A stretch of 59,151 nucleotides of DNA from Bacillota bacterium (GCA_023445445.1 JAEXLD010000128.1:1-59151); one strand, 5' to 3'; shown: positions 8,190 through 17,210, counted from the first letter of the stretch. A program made the numbers and translations. The notes: a model not told the origin generated them from the sequence alone.

Positions 8190-9221
8190 TTAATATATTA
8201 CTAATTTAGGAACAAATATAGAATTAAAGGTATTTAAGCAATAATCATCACTCATTCCTGATATATAGTCTGCAACAGCCCTTTTTATTCCTTCTTTTTC
8301 TGCTATTTCCTTATATAGTTCCGGTAGTTCATCAACATGCTTATAATAATGCTCTATTAAATTTTCTAGTACAAATTTCGCCTTATTTCTTTCTACCTTT
8401 AAAATATCCCCTAGATATACATTTTTAAACATAAATCTTCTTAATTCCGTCATAGCTTCCCAAACTTCATCACTAAATGCTATATCAATTTTATTATTCT
8501 TTATAGCTTCAGTAGTATTTATGACTACATCTGTGACTAAAGTTTTTATTCTTTTTGAATGGGTATCTCCTAACACCTTTTTTACTTCCTTAGGTAATAC
8601 ATCCTCACTTAAAAGGCCTGCTCTTATTGAATCATCTATATCATGATTTAAATAAGCTATTTTATCACTTACTTTAAGAACTCTTCCTTCTAAGGTTTTA
8701 GCTTTATTATTATTGTTATTACTTAAACCACTATGATGTAATATTCCATCTATTACTTCTTCTGACAAATTTAAGCCTTTGCCGTTCTTTTCTAATTTTT
8801 CTACTACTCTAACACTTTGCTCATTATGTCTAAATCCCTCATCTAAAAAGGAATTTAAAACTTCTTCTCCATTATGAGCAAAGGCTGCATGACCTAAGTC
8901 ATGTCCTACTGCAATTGCTTCTATTAACTGCTCATTTAATCCTATACCTAGTCCTATTGTCCTTGCTATTTGAGATACTTCTAATGTATGAGTTAATCTT
9001 GTTCTGTAATGGTCACCAAAGGTTTTTATATAAACTTGTGTCTTATGCTTTAATCGTCTAAAGGATTTGCTGTGAATTATCCTATCTCTATCCACCATAA
9101 AACAAGTTCTCATTGGGTCACTTTCTTCTTTAATTTTTCTTCCTAGTGTATTACTACTAAATTGGGCTTGAGAAATTAATGTCAACCTTTCAATATCTTC
9201 CATTTTTTCTCTTACATTCAT
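8190..9221 (-). CDS. dgt: dGTPase-like HD-domain triphosphohydrolase
   Basis: A 343-residue HD-superfamily protein of the deoxyguanosinetriphosphate triphosphohydrolase-like group. It is predicted to hydrolyse dNTPs to the nucleoside and triphosphate. The metal ligands are visible: RLTHTLEVSQIAR (first His), GHDLGHAAFAHNGE (HD pair) and a later DDIDDSIRAG-type helix (YLNHDIDDSIRAG). Residues FRRLKHKTQV near the N-terminus match the substrate-binding segment of the family. The ATG at 9221 has GAGGTGAG upstream. It is the first gene of the dnaG-rpoD operon; the 174-nt gap to dnaG is AT-rich with no obvious terminator. Substrate specificity is inferred from family only. Confidence 0.88.
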   Translation of the reverse strand: MNVREKMEDIERLTLISQAQFSSNTLGRKIKEESDPMRTCFMVDRDRIIHSKSFRRLKHKTQVYIKTFGDHYRTRLTHTLEVSQIARTIGLGIGLNEQLIEAIAVGHDLGHAAFAHNGEEVLNSFLDEGFRHNEQSVRVVEKLEKNGKGLNLSEEVIDGILHHSGLSNNNNNKAKTLEGRVLKVSDKIAYLNHDIDDSIRAGLLSEDVLPKEVKKVLGDTHSKRIKTLVTDVVINTTEAIKNNKIDIAFSDEVWEAMTELRRFMFKNVYLGDILKVERNKAKFVLENLIEHYYKHVDELPELYKEIAEKEGIKRAVADYISGMSDDYCLNTFNSIFVPKLVIY

Positions 9222-9365
9222 CTATCTCACCTCTATATAACATATTCTATATTTTTCTCTATTTTCCTCTATTTAAACATATTTATAAGTAATATATTTA
9301 ATACCTAGAATATTTTCTTTTTTTAATTAATATCTTAATAATAAGTAATTATAAAGGAGAGAATA

Positions 9366-10427
9366 ATGGAAAGCTTACTTCTAAATATAAATGATGAATT
9401 ACTTCCAATAGATGAATTAAAGAATAATATATTAATTTATTATAACTTAGAAAATTCTTCTGTTATTAATGTTAAATTTAAAAATACTGAAAAACAAAGA
9501 GCTGTTTATAAAATAGATTATAATAATCAAACCTATTGTTTAAAGAAAGTATATTATAATGAAGAAAATCTTTTATATGTCTATTCAACTATGGAGTGGT
9601 GCTATAGAAATGGAATTCATGTTCCTAAATTACTTCCAACAATTACTGGTAGTAGATATGTAAAATATAAGAATATGCTATTCATTTTAACTCCTTGGAT
9701 TAATGGAGAAAAATGTGATTTTGATAATAAAAACCATGTTATATTATCCTCTAAAACTCTTGGTAAATTACATAAGACTTCTAGAAATTTTTCACCTATA
9801 GATGGGAGTGCAAATAGAGAAGGATTTGAAAATTATAGTGAGTCTATATCAAAACATTTTAACCAGTTATTATTAAGCATTAATAATGCACACAGATACA
9901 ATGACAGATTTTCAAAATTATTTTTAGATAATATAGATGACAACTTAGAACTTGCAAAATTATCCTTTGAAGTTTCTTCATCAATTAATTTAGATAATTT
10001 ATCACGTTCTCTTTGTCATGGAGATTATGTAAATAAAAATATTCTAATTTCTAATAATGATATTTCTTTAATAGATTTTGATAAATGTAAAATGGATTTT
10101 TCAGCTAGGGATATCTCCTACTTTTTAAGAAGATTATTAAAAAGAGAAAATACTAATTGGCAGATTAACTTAACTTTAGAAGTGCTTGATTCTTATATTA
10201 CTGAAAATGAATTGACTGATTCTGATTTAAAATTTATTATAGCTTACATTGCTTTTCCACAAAAGTTTTGGAAATTATCTAGAGATTATTATAAAAATAT
10301 TAGGAAATGTAATAAGAATTCTTTTATTTCCTTAATGGAAAAAGGACTTCATAAAAGTAAACATCAATTAGATTTTACTTACGAACTAATAAATACCTTT
10401 AGACGCCATTATAATGTTAAAATGTAA
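9366..10427 (+). CDS. CotS-like spore coat kinase-fold protein
   Basis: A 353-residue protein of the CotS/YtaA/YsxE group, related to aminoglycoside phosphotransferases and choline kinases. The kinase-like motifs are LCHGDYVNKNILIS (the Brenner-type HGD...N catalytic loop, near residue 218) and LIDFDKCKMD (the metal-binding DFD, near residue 240). Members are spore coat or spore-associated proteins in Bacillus and clostridia; whether they phosphorylate anything is unclear. The gene is alone on the plus strand with AAAGGAGA eight nt before the ATG. Its last codons and stop lie inside the left arm of a repeat element (10423-10536). A role late in sporulation is inferred from family. Confidence 0.82.
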   Translation: MESLLLNINDELLPIDELKNNILIYYNLENSSVINVKFKNTEKQRAVYKIDYNNQTYCLKKVYYNEENLLYVYSTMEWCYRNGIHVPKLLPTITGSRYVKYKNMLFILTPWINGEKCDFDNKNHVILSSKTLGKLHKTSRNFSPIDGSANREGFENYSESISKHFNQLLLSINNAHRYNDRFSKLFLDNIDDNLELAKLSFEVSSSINLDNLSRSLCHGDYVNKNILISNNDISLIDFDKCKMDFSARDISYFLRRLLKRENTNWQINLTLEVLDSYITENELTDSDLKFIIAYIAFPQKFWKLSRDYYKNIRKCNKNSFISLMEKGLHKSKHQLDFTYELINTFRRHYNVKM

Positions 10428-10536
10428 AATTAAATAAGAAACTCCGCTAGGAGTTTCTAAAATATATATTTTTTAGTAATTCCAAAGGAATTACATCCAT
10501 AATTATTCATTACGCATTATGCATTATGCATTAAAA
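10423..10536. repeat. Two-hairpin MITE-like repeat, copy A
   Basis: Hairpin 1 is gaaactcc-gcta-ggagtttc (10438-10457). Hairpin 2 is gtaattcc-aaa-ggaattac (10476-10494). They are joined by a conserved AT linker and followed by a short tandem array of cattatg units. The layout matches copy D at 58994-59132 almost base for base through both hairpins. The left arm overlaps the end of the CotS-like gene. Confidence 0.75.
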
Positions 10537-10561
10537 AAGCTACCCTGTGGGTAGCTTTTTT
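10531..10561 (-). terminator. ppdK terminator
   Basis: The perfect arms aaaaaagctaccc and gggtagctttttt surround a tiny loop. On the minus strand the hairpin ends in a six-T run just past the ppdK stop, and it could also serve the convergent CotS-like gene. Confidence 0.9.
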
Positions 10562-10566
10562 AATTA

Positions 10567-13197
10567 TTATCTTTTATTTCTTACTTGTGCTTGAGCAGCA
10601 GCTAATCTAGCAATTGGAACTCTAAATGGTGAACATGATACATAGTCTAAACCTATGTTGTGACAGAATTCTACTGATGATGGATCTCCACCATGCTCTC
10701 CACATATTCCAAGCTTAAGACCTGGTTTAACTGATCTTCCTTTTTCAGCAGCCATTTTAACTAATTGACCAACTCCAGTTTGATCTAGCTTAGCAAATGG
10801 ATCTTGTTCATAAATCTTGTTTTCATAGTAGCTTCCTAAGAACTTAGCAGCATCATCTCTTGAGAATCCAAATGTCATTTGAGTTAAATCATTTGTACCA
10901 AATGAGAAGAAATCTGCTTCCTTAGCAATTTCGTCTGCTGTTAATGCAGCTCTTGGAATTTCAATCATAGTACCAATCTTGTATTCTAACTTAGTTCCCT
11001 TTTCTGCCATTACAGATTCAGCAGTTTTAACTACTATATCTTTAACATATTTTAATTCTTTAACTTCTCCAACAAGAGGAATCATTATTTCTGGAACTAT
11101 ATCATAGCCCTTATTATTTTTAACTTCTATTGCAGCTTCTATTACTGCTCTAGTTTGCATTTCAGCTATTTCTGGATAAGAAACTGCTAATCTACATCCT
11201 CTATGTCCCATCATAGGATTGAATTCATGTAATTCATTAACAGTTGCTTTTAATTCTTCAAAAGTTATTCCTAGCTCATTAGCTAAAGATTGAATATCTT
11301 CATCATTATGAGGTAAGAACTCATGTAGTGGTGGATCTAAGAATCTTATAGTTGCTGGCATTCCTTCTAAGGCTTCATATATACCAACAAAGTCTTCTCT
11401 TTGCATTGGAAGTAATTTTTCAAGAGCTTTTCTTCTTTGCTCTTCGTTTTTAGCAACTATCATTTCTCTAACTGCCATAATTCTATCTTCTGCAAAGAAC
11501 ATATGCTCAGTTCTACATAATCCAATACCTTCTGCTCCAAATTCAACTGCTTGAACTGTATCTCTTGGAGAGTCAGCATTAGTTCTAACCTTTAATTTTC
11601 TTATTTCATCTGCCCATGCCATAAATGTAGCAAAGTGTCCTGATATTTCTGGTGTTACTGTAGCAACAGCTTCTCCATATACATTACCAGTTGATCCATC
11701 TATAGATATATAATCATTGTCAGTATAAACTTTTCCGTTAACTTCTAATGTTTTAGCTTCTTCATTAACTTTTAATGTTCCACATCCAGCAACACAGCAA
11801 GTTCCCATACCTCTAGCAACAACTGCAGCATGAGATGTCATACCACCTCTTACAGTTAATATACCTTCAGCAGCTATCATACCTTCAATGTCTTCTGGTG
11901 AAGTTTCAAGTCTTACTAAAACAACGCTTTCTCCCTTTTCGTGTCTTTCCTTAGCTTCTTCTGCAGTAAATGCAATTTTACCACATGCAGCTCCTGGAGA
12001 TGCTGGAAGTCCCTTAGCTATTGGTTCAGCTTTCTTTAAATCTTCAGTGTGGAAAGCTGGGTGAAGTAATGAGTCTAATTGATTTGGTTCTACTTTTAAA
12101 ATTGCTTGTTCTTTAGTTAACATTCCTTCTTCAACTAAATCAACAGCTATTTTTAAAGCTGCTTGAGCTGTTCTCTTACCATTTCTTGTTTGTAAGAAGT
12201 AAAGCTTACCTTCTTCAATTGTTATTTCCATATCTTGCATATCTCTGTAGTGATGCTCTAATGTATGAACTATATCTGTAAATTGTTTGTATATAACTGG
12301 ATTTTGCTCTTCTAATCTTGATATTGGAAGTGGTGTTCTTATACCAGCAACAACATCTTCTCCTTGAGCATTCATTAAGTATTCACCATATATTACATTT
12401 TCTCCAGTTGCAGGGTCTCTTGAGAATACAACACCTGTTCCTGAAGTTTCTCCCTTATTACCAAATACCATCTCTTGAACGTTTACTGCTGTACCCCATT
12501 CACCTGGAATATCATTTAATCTTCTATAAACTATAGCTCTTGGATTGTTCCATGATCTAAATACAGCTGTTATAGATTCAATTAATTGAGTTTTAGGATC
12601 TTGTGGGAATTCTTCCCCTTTTTCTTTTTTATAAAGTTCTTTATATCTTTCAACTAAAACCTTTAAATCATCAGCAGTTAAATCAGTGTCAAATTCAACA
12701 CCTTTTTCTTCTTTAAGTTCATCTATTAGATTCTCAAATAATCTCTTTTCTATATTCATAACAACATCAGAGAACATTTGAATGAATCTTCTATATGAAT
12801 CGTAAGCAAATCTTGGGTTGTTAGTTAAATCTGCCATAGCAATAACTGATTTATCATTTAAACCAAGATTTAAAACTGTATCCATCATACCTGGCATTGA
12901 TACTCTAGCACCTGATCTTACTGATACTAATAATGGTTTAGTTAAGCTTCCAAATTCTTTACCTGTTAACTCTTCTAAATCAGATATCTTTTGATGAATT
13001 TCTTCAATAATTTCTGGTGCAATTACTTTTCCATCCTCGTAATATTTATTACAAGCTTCTGTTGTAACTGTGAATCCTTGTGGTACAGGAATTCCTAGTA
13101 GAATCATTTCTGATAAATTTGCTCCTTTACCTCCTAGAAGGTTTTTCATTGACCCATTTCCTTCATTAAAAAGGTAAACGTACTTCTTTTTCTCCAT
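10567..13197 (-). CDS. ppdK: Pyruvate, phosphate dikinase
   Basis: Interconverts pyruvate + ATP + Pi and PEP + AMP + PPi, a central PEP/pyruvate node in fermentative clostridia. The length, 876 residues, is full. The N-terminal ATP-grasp nucleotide-binding domain starts GGKGANLSEM. The central swivelling domain has the phosphohistidine loop GGMTSHAAVVARGMG (His near 455). The C-terminal TIM barrel has GFGTNDLTQ-type FFSFGTNDLTQM and the catalytic-loop ICGEHGGDP. The Thr just before the His is the usual site of regulatory phosphorylation by a PDRP enzyme, but no PDRP gene lies next door. A CcpN-like regulator gene is immediately upstream, with a palindrome between them. Confidence 0.96.
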   Translation of the reverse strand: MEKKKYVYLFNEGNGSMKNLLGGKGANLSEMILLGIPVPQGFTVTTEACNKYYEDGKVIAPEIIEEIHQKISDLEELTGKEFGSLTKPLLVSVRSGARVSMPGMMDTVLNLGLNDKSVIAMADLTNNPRFAYDSYRRFIQMFSDVVMNIEKRLFENLIDELKEEKGVEFDTDLTADDLKVLVERYKELYKKEKGEEFPQDPKTQLIESITAVFRSWNNPRAIVYRRLNDIPGEWGTAVNVQEMVFGNKGETSGTGVVFSRDPATGENVIYGEYLMNAQGEDVVAGIRTPLPISRLEEQNPVIYKQFTDIVHTLEHHYRDMQDMEITIEEGKLYFLQTRNGKRTAQAALKIAVDLVEEGMLTKEQAILKVEPNQLDSLLHPAFHTEDLKKAEPIAKGLPASPGAACGKIAFTAEEAKERHEKGESVVLVRLETSPEDIEGMIAAEGILTVRGGMTSHAAVVARGMGTCCVAGCGTLKVNEEAKTLEVNGKVYTDNDYISIDGSTGNVYGEAVATVTPEISGHFATFMAWADEIRKLKVRTNADSPRDTVQAVEFGAEGIGLCRTEHMFFAEDRIMAVREMIVAKNEEQRRKALEKLLPMQREDFVGIYEALEGMPATIRFLDPPLHEFLPHNDEDIQSLANELGITFEELKATVNELHEFNPMMGHRGCRLAVSYPEIAEMQTRAVIEAAIEVKNNKGYDIVPEIMIPLVGEVKELKYVKDIVVKTAESVMAEKGTKLEYKIGTMIEIPRAALTADEIAKEADFFSFGTNDLTQMTFGFSRDDAAKFLGSYYENKIYEQDPFAKLDQTGVGQLVKMAAEKGRSVKPGLKLGICGEHGGDPSSVEFCHNIGLDYVSCSPFRVPIARLAAAQAQVRNKR

Positions 13198-13237
13198 CTC
13201 AATACTCCTCCGTTCAATCGAATTGATATATATACTA

Positions 13238-13255
13238 ACAGTATGTTTATACTGT
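13238..13255. promoter_or_regulatory. Palindrome in the ppdK promoter region, candidate operator
   Basis: The inverted repeat acagtat-gttt-atactgt sits 41 bp upstream of the ppdK ATG, between ppdK and the CcpN-like gene. Its place and symmetry suit a repressor site, most simply for the adjacent regulator. It could also overlap the promoter itself. Confidence 0.5.
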
Positions 13256-13271
13256 AGCTACCCATTTAAAT

Positions 13272-13910
13272 TTAATTACCCTCACCTAATTTAACAAAAA
13301 GCTTTGTTATATTAGTTTTTGAAATTTTACCAATAATCTTTAGTTTTGCTTTTTCCTTTGATGATGTTTCTATTTTTTCAACTATTGGAATACTATCTAT
13401 TTCATGTTCAATAATTTTTTTTGCCAAATCATAAGCACTATCATCTGCATACCCACAAATTATGTTTGGCATTCTTGTCATTATTACTCCAACTGGAACT
13501 TTATTTATATCTGTTCCACCAATAGCATTTTTTAAAAAGTCTTTTCTAGAAACAGCACCAACTAAGGCCCCGTCGCTTTCTATAAATAAAGTTCCTACAT
13601 CATTTAAGAATAAGAATACGATTGCATCGTACACTGTAGTTTCTTCACTTACAGTAACTGGTTTTGACATTATCTCTCCTGCTAAGACTTTAGACAAGTT
13701 TTCTAAAACCCTAGTATTTTGAGCTTCTCCTAAATATACATAACCAACCTTAGGCTTAGCATCTAGTATTCCTATCATAGTTAAAATAGCTAAATCTGCT
13801 CTTAGAGCTGCTCTAGTTACTCCTAGCCTTTCAGCTAATGCTTCACTAGTTACAGGCTGTCCTTTTTTAACTATCCTTACTATTTCTTCTTGCCTTTCTG
13901 ATAATTTCAA
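13272..13910 (-). CDS. ccpN: CcpN-like transcriptional regulator (HTH plus paired CBS domains)
   Basis: A 212-residue regulator with a DeoR/GntR-like winged helix at residues 1-60 (VTSEALAERLGVTRAALRADLAIL) and two CBS domains (EIMSKPVTVSEETTVYDAI at about 78-130, and VIMTRMPNIICGYADDSAYDLAKKI at about 142-200). CcpN in Bacillus represses gluconeogenic genes and reads ATP/ADP through its CBS pair. Here the gene is directly upstream of ppdK, a PEP/pyruvate enzyme, which fits a role in controlling that node. Translation begins at a TTG with AGAGGG upstream. The usual clostridial and bacillar partner between the two genes, a PDRP/YqfL kinase-phosphorylase, is absent. Confidence 0.85.
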   Translation of the reverse strand: MKLSERQEEIVRIVKKGQPVTSEALAERLGVTRAALRADLAILTMIGILDAKPKVGYVYLGEAQNTRVLENLSKVLAGEIMSKPVTVSEETTVYDAIVFLFLNDVGTLFIESDGALVGAVSRKDFLKNAIGGTDINKVPVGVIMTRMPNIICGYADDSAYDLAKKIIEHEIDSIPIVEKIETSSKEKAKLKIIGKISKTNITKLFVKLGEGN

Positions 13911-14090
13911 ATTTATCCCTCTTTCTAGGTTTACAGGAAATATTCAGATAATTTTGATTAGTTTGATATTTACATACTAATTATATCATTTTATAAAAGT
14001 TTGACTATACTTAATTTTCTGAATAATCACTCATATTAGCCGAATATTTCCATTTCTTTAATTTTATTCTTGTTTTAATACTGTTTATCT

Positions 14091-14714
14091 CTATTTTACT
14101 CTATTTTCCTCATCTTCGTCAAACTTAACAGTATATGTAAAAGAATTATCTTCTGTATTTTTTTCATCTTTAGATTTATCAGTATTCACAGTATAATCAT
14201 CAGATGAAAATTTATCTTTTTTAACTTCATCAACTTTATTTTTTACCTTTTCTGCTACACCACTTGCTGCATCTTTTATATCTTCTACAGCTTTGCTTAT
14301 ATACTTATTAACTACTTCAACAGTACCATCAGCTTTAGTTATTTCAATTGTTATTTGTGTTACTACTCCTGCAATTAATACAAAGGCTAAAATTGGTGGG
14401 AATATAATAGCAATTACACCTGCAGCTATACCAGCATTAACAGGTACATCTACTATTTCTTTTTCATCTTTGCTAATTCTAATTCTAGTTATATTCCCTT
14501 TATTAATTAGATCTTTAAGCCATTTCTTAAATTCATCTATACTTTCAGCTTTAATTTTACTATTTGCTTCTGCATCTTCTTCTTTTATACTTTCAATGTA
14601 TATTATTGCTTCTAGCACATCTCCATTAGCTACTTCAAGTGCATTTTTAGCTTCTGCATAAGTAACTCCTGTTCTTTCTCTTACTAGATCTACTTTTTCT
14701 AAAGTAATTTCCAT
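14091..14714 (-). CDS. DUF4342 protein with N-terminal UBA-like domain
   Basis: A 207-residue protein in three parts. Residues 1-45 resemble the UBA/TS-N fold of elongation factor Ts (LVRERTGVTYAEAKNALEVANGDVLEAIIYI). Residues about 60-130 match DUF4342: a basic strand region, then one strongly hydrophobic span (AAGVIAIIFPPILAFVLIAGVV). The tail, residues 135-207, is charged and probably disordered. The ATG at 14714 is preferred over an upstream GTG lying in the GGGAGTG ribosome binding site. It begins 5 nt after recO. No function is known; a membrane-tethered protein that binds a translation or protein partner is only a guess. Confidence 0.75.
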   Translation of the reverse strand: MEITLEKVDLVRERTGVTYAEAKNALEVANGDVLEAIIYIESIKEEDAEANSKIKAESIDEFKKWLKDLINKGNITRIRISKDEKEIVDVPVNAGIAAGVIAIIFPPILAFVLIAGVVTQITIEITKADGTVEVVNKYISKAVEDIKDAASGVAEKVKNKVDEVKKDKFSSDDYTVNTDKSKDEKNTEDNSFTYTVKFDEDEENRVK

Positions 14715-14719
14715 AATAA

Positions 14720-15469
14720 TCACTCCCTTATATAATTTAACATCTCTAGACTTTTTGGTTTTTTAGAATAATTTGAAGATATAATGAAAGTCGTTACCTT
14801 TCTTATATCTTTTTTAACATCATCATTTATATTTAGTTTGTATATCTTATCCATAGGTGTCTTAAGTAAAAACTTTATTGAATTATATGCTGGTTTAGAA
14901 ATATAAATACCATGTTCTCTAGAGCATTCCTCACAAACGCCACCATAATTAGAAAGGGATATATAATTAGATACAGATATTTTTTTACCACACTTTACAC
15001 ATGAATCTAAGTTTAAGTCATATCCTGTTTCCTTTAATATTTTAAGTTCAAAGGATCTTATTAACATTTCATAATCAAGTACATCTGTATTTAACAAATA
15101 CATACAAGTTAAAAAGCTCTTAAATAAATGGTGATTTACTTCTCCTTCTTCAACACATATATCTATTAGTTCACAAATATAAGATGAATACGTCAGCTTA
15201 TCTAAATTATCTAATAACCCTTGGAAAGAACTTGTTATTTTACCTTCTTGTAAATTATATAAATTTTTGCCCTTAAATAATACATATTCTCCATAACACA
15301 AAGGTAATGTAATAGAAAATAGCTTATTTTTGCTTTTCCTAGCGCCCTTTGCTATAGCTGTTATCTTTCCAAATTTATCTGTATATAGCCATACTAATTT
15401 ATCATTTTCTTTAAATTCCATAGTTTTTATAACTACAGCATTCACCTTATGTAGTGACAGAAAAATCAT
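14720..15469 (-). CDS. recO: DNA repair protein RecO
   Basis: A 249-residue mediator that helps load RecA and anneals single strands. The N-terminal OB fold starts around VNAVVIKTMEFKENDKLVWLYT. The C-terminal helical domain carries a four-cysteine zinc site (CVKCGKK...GGVCEECSRE, about residues 150-180). The start is uncertain: the ATG at 15469 follows AAGGGG with almost no spacing, whereas a CTG four codons later would sit nine nt from that site and gives the usual RecO length. The gene starts 4 nt after the era stop, so the two are translationally coupled. Confidence 0.9.
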   Translation of the reverse strand: MIFLSLHKVNAVVIKTMEFKENDKLVWLYTDKFGKITAIAKGARKSKNKLFSITLPLCYGEYVLFKGKNLYNLQEGKITSSFQGLLDNLDKLTYSSYICELIDICVEEGEVNHHLFKSFLTCMYLLNTDVLDYEMLIRSFELKILKETGYDLNLDSCVKCGKKISVSNYISLSNYGGVCEECSREHGIYISKPAYNSIKFLLKTPMDKIYKLNINDDVKKDIRKVTTFIISSNYSKKPKSLEMLNYIRE

Positions 15470-15473
15470 CCCC

Positions 15474-16367
15474 TTATTTCTTTACCTTTTTATATCCTAG
15501 CTCCTTTAATAGGTTTTGATTATCTCTCCACTCTTTTCTAACCTTTACCCATATTTTTAAATTAACTTTTTCATGTAGGAATCTTTCTATTTCATATCTA
15601 GCTGATTCCCCTATCTTCTTTAAGCATTGACCATTTTTGCCTATTATTATTCCTTTATGAGAATCTTTTTCACAAAGCATATCTACTTCAATATGCCAAG
15701 TACCACTAGGACTTTGTTTCATTTGAATTATATCTACTGCTATTCCATGAGGTATTTCTTCTCTCAATGTTCTTAAAGCCTTTTCTCTTATAATTTCTGA
15801 TACTACAAATCTTTCTTGAACATCAGTTATCATATCATCTGGATAATACTTAGGTCCTTCTGGCATAGCATCTACCATTAAACTAATTAATTTTTCTACA
15901 TTTTTTCCTTTTAATGCTGATATAGGAATTATTTCTTTAAAGTCCATTTCTTGAGAATACATTTGAAGAGTTTGAGCAACCCTCTCTTGAGTAAATTCAT
16001 CTATTTTATTTACCACTAAGAATACTGGCGCCTTTTGATTTTTTAAAGTTTCAATTATAAACTTATCTCCTCTTCCTATCTCTTCGTCAGGGTTTATTAA
16101 AAATAATACAAGGTCAACTTCCTTTATTGAATCCTTAGCTGAATTAACCATATATTCACCTAGCTTATGCTTTGGCTTATGTATTCCTGGAGTATCAACG
16201 AATACAATTTGATAATCATCCCCGGTTAATATTGTTTGAATATTATTTCTAGTTGTCTGAGGCTTATTTGATACTATAGAAAGTTTTTCACCCATTATTT
16301 CATTTAATAAAGTTGATTTTCCAACGTTTGGTCTACCAACAATGGTTACAAATCCTGATTTAAACAT
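15474..16367 (-). CDS. era: Ribosome-assembly GTPase Era
   Basis: Binds 16S rRNA near its 3' end and checks 30S maturation. The protein has 297 residues. The GTPase domain shows G1 GRPNVGKST (11-19), the switch region TTRNNIQ, G3 DTPGIHKPKH, and G4 NKID. The C-terminal KH domain contains IIGKNGQCLKKIGESARYEIE, the RNA-binding loop. AGGAGG lies just upstream of the ATG. The neighbouring ybeY, dgkA and recO genes are its classic companions; the cdd gene that often sits between dgkA and era is missing. Confidence 0.96.
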   Translation of the reverse strand: MFKSGFVTIVGRPNVGKSTLLNEIMGEKLSIVSNKPQTTRNNIQTILTGDDYQIVFVDTPGIHKPKHKLGEYMVNSAKDSIKEVDLVLFLINPDEEIGRGDKFIIETLKNQKAPVFLVVNKIDEFTQERVAQTLQMYSQEMDFKEIIPISALKGKNVEKLISLMVDAMPEGPKYYPDDMITDVQERFVVSEIIREKALRTLREEIPHGIAVDIIQMKQSPSGTWHIEVDMLCEKDSHKGIIIGKNGQCLKKIGESARYEIERFLHEKVNLKIWVKVRKEWRDNQNLLKELGYKKVKK

Positions 16368-16390
16368 TTTTCCTCCTAGTTTAATCCGAT

Positions 16391-16405
16391 GTAAGTAATA
16401 CTTAC
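16391..16405. promoter_or_regulatory. Short palindrome upstream of era
   Basis: The sequence gtaagta-a-tacttac is a perfect 15-bp palindrome 24 bp before the era ATG. It could be an operator or a leader hairpin. No factor can be named. Confidence 0.3.
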
Positions 16406-16487
16406 TTAGGATATTTAAGATAAAATCTTATTATAATTTATCTTTAATAAATTATAGCATTCTTATAGGATTTTATCATCATTTTAA

Positions 16488-17189
16488 TTAAATTTTAAAA
16501 ATAGTAAATATAAATAGTGTTAACAAGGTGCCGAATAAAGCTCCTACAACAACTTCAAAAACTGAATGAATATTTGAATCAACTCTGCTCTGAGCTGTTA
16601 TTATCGCCATTAAATAACTAAGCATTATACATATAGGTTCTTCTGTAATTAATGATATAGCAGTTGCTATTGAAAAGGATAATGCACTATGTCCACTTGG
16701 CATACCTCCCCTTAATGGAGTACCTTCTCCAAAATAGGATTTCACTATTAGTGTTACAATAATTACAACTACTAATGCAATAAGTACCATATAAGGCTCT
16801 GATTCCTTCATCTTATGAATAACATCATATGATATTAATGAAATCTTATCCCAAAATATAATATACCCTACTACTAAAGCATTTATTGCAGTAATTAACA
16901 CTGCACCTGCTGCTGCATTTTTAGCTATTTTAGCTAATGGGTGATAGTGATTAGTGGACATATCTATAGTTGCTTCAATTGCAGTATTAATTACCTCAGC
17001 AGCTAATACCATAGTAATGGTAATTGCTAATATAAGAAATTCAACCTTTGATATATCTATTACAAAACATGCTGTAAGTACACACAAGGCAGCAAATATA
17101 TGAATCTTCATATTTCTTTGACTTCTAATAGTTTGGATAATCCCAGTTACTGCATAATTAAAGCTTTCAACTAGCTTTTTTATCTTCAT
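16488..17189 (-). CDS. Fusion of undecaprenol kinase-type DgkA and a PAP2 phosphatase
   Basis: A 233-residue membrane protein with two enzyme domains. Residues 1-120 are a DgkA-family kinase with the signature EVINTAIEATIDM near residue 65 and three helices; Gram-positive members phosphorylate undecaprenol. Residues 130-233 are a PAP2 phosphatase module with GGMPSGHSALSFS (motif 2) and QSRVDSNIHSVFEVVVG (motif 3, His as nucleophile). Motif 1 (KX6RP) is represented only by KSYFGEGTPLRGG. The usual acidic partner after the motif 3 His is Glu rather than Asp. Together they could run opposite reactions on the same lipid carrier. It lies between era and ybeY, the usual dgkA location. Confidence 0.85.
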   Translation of the reverse strand: MKIKKLVESFNYAVTGIIQTIRSQRNMKIHIFAALCVLTACFVIDISKVEFLILAITITMVLAAEVINTAIEATIDMSTNHYHPLAKIAKNAAAGAVLITAINALVVGYIIFWDKISLISYDVIHKMKESEPYMVLIALVVVIIVTLIVKSYFGEGTPLRGGMPSGHSALSFSIATAISLITEEPICIMLSYLMAIITAQSRVDSNIHSVFEVVVGALFGTLLTLFIFTIFKI

Positions 17190-17210
17190 AAGCCCCTCCC
17201 CTATATAGTA

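Noticed and set aside
10508..10533. Short cattatg tandem as a CRISPR or regulatory iteron array
   Set aside because: Units are 7 bp, about three copies, and belong to the arm of the dispersed repeat.
13911..14040. CcpN box upstream of the ccpN-like gene
   Set aside because: tatgtaaatat only partly fits the published Bacillus consensus and has no symmetrical partner.
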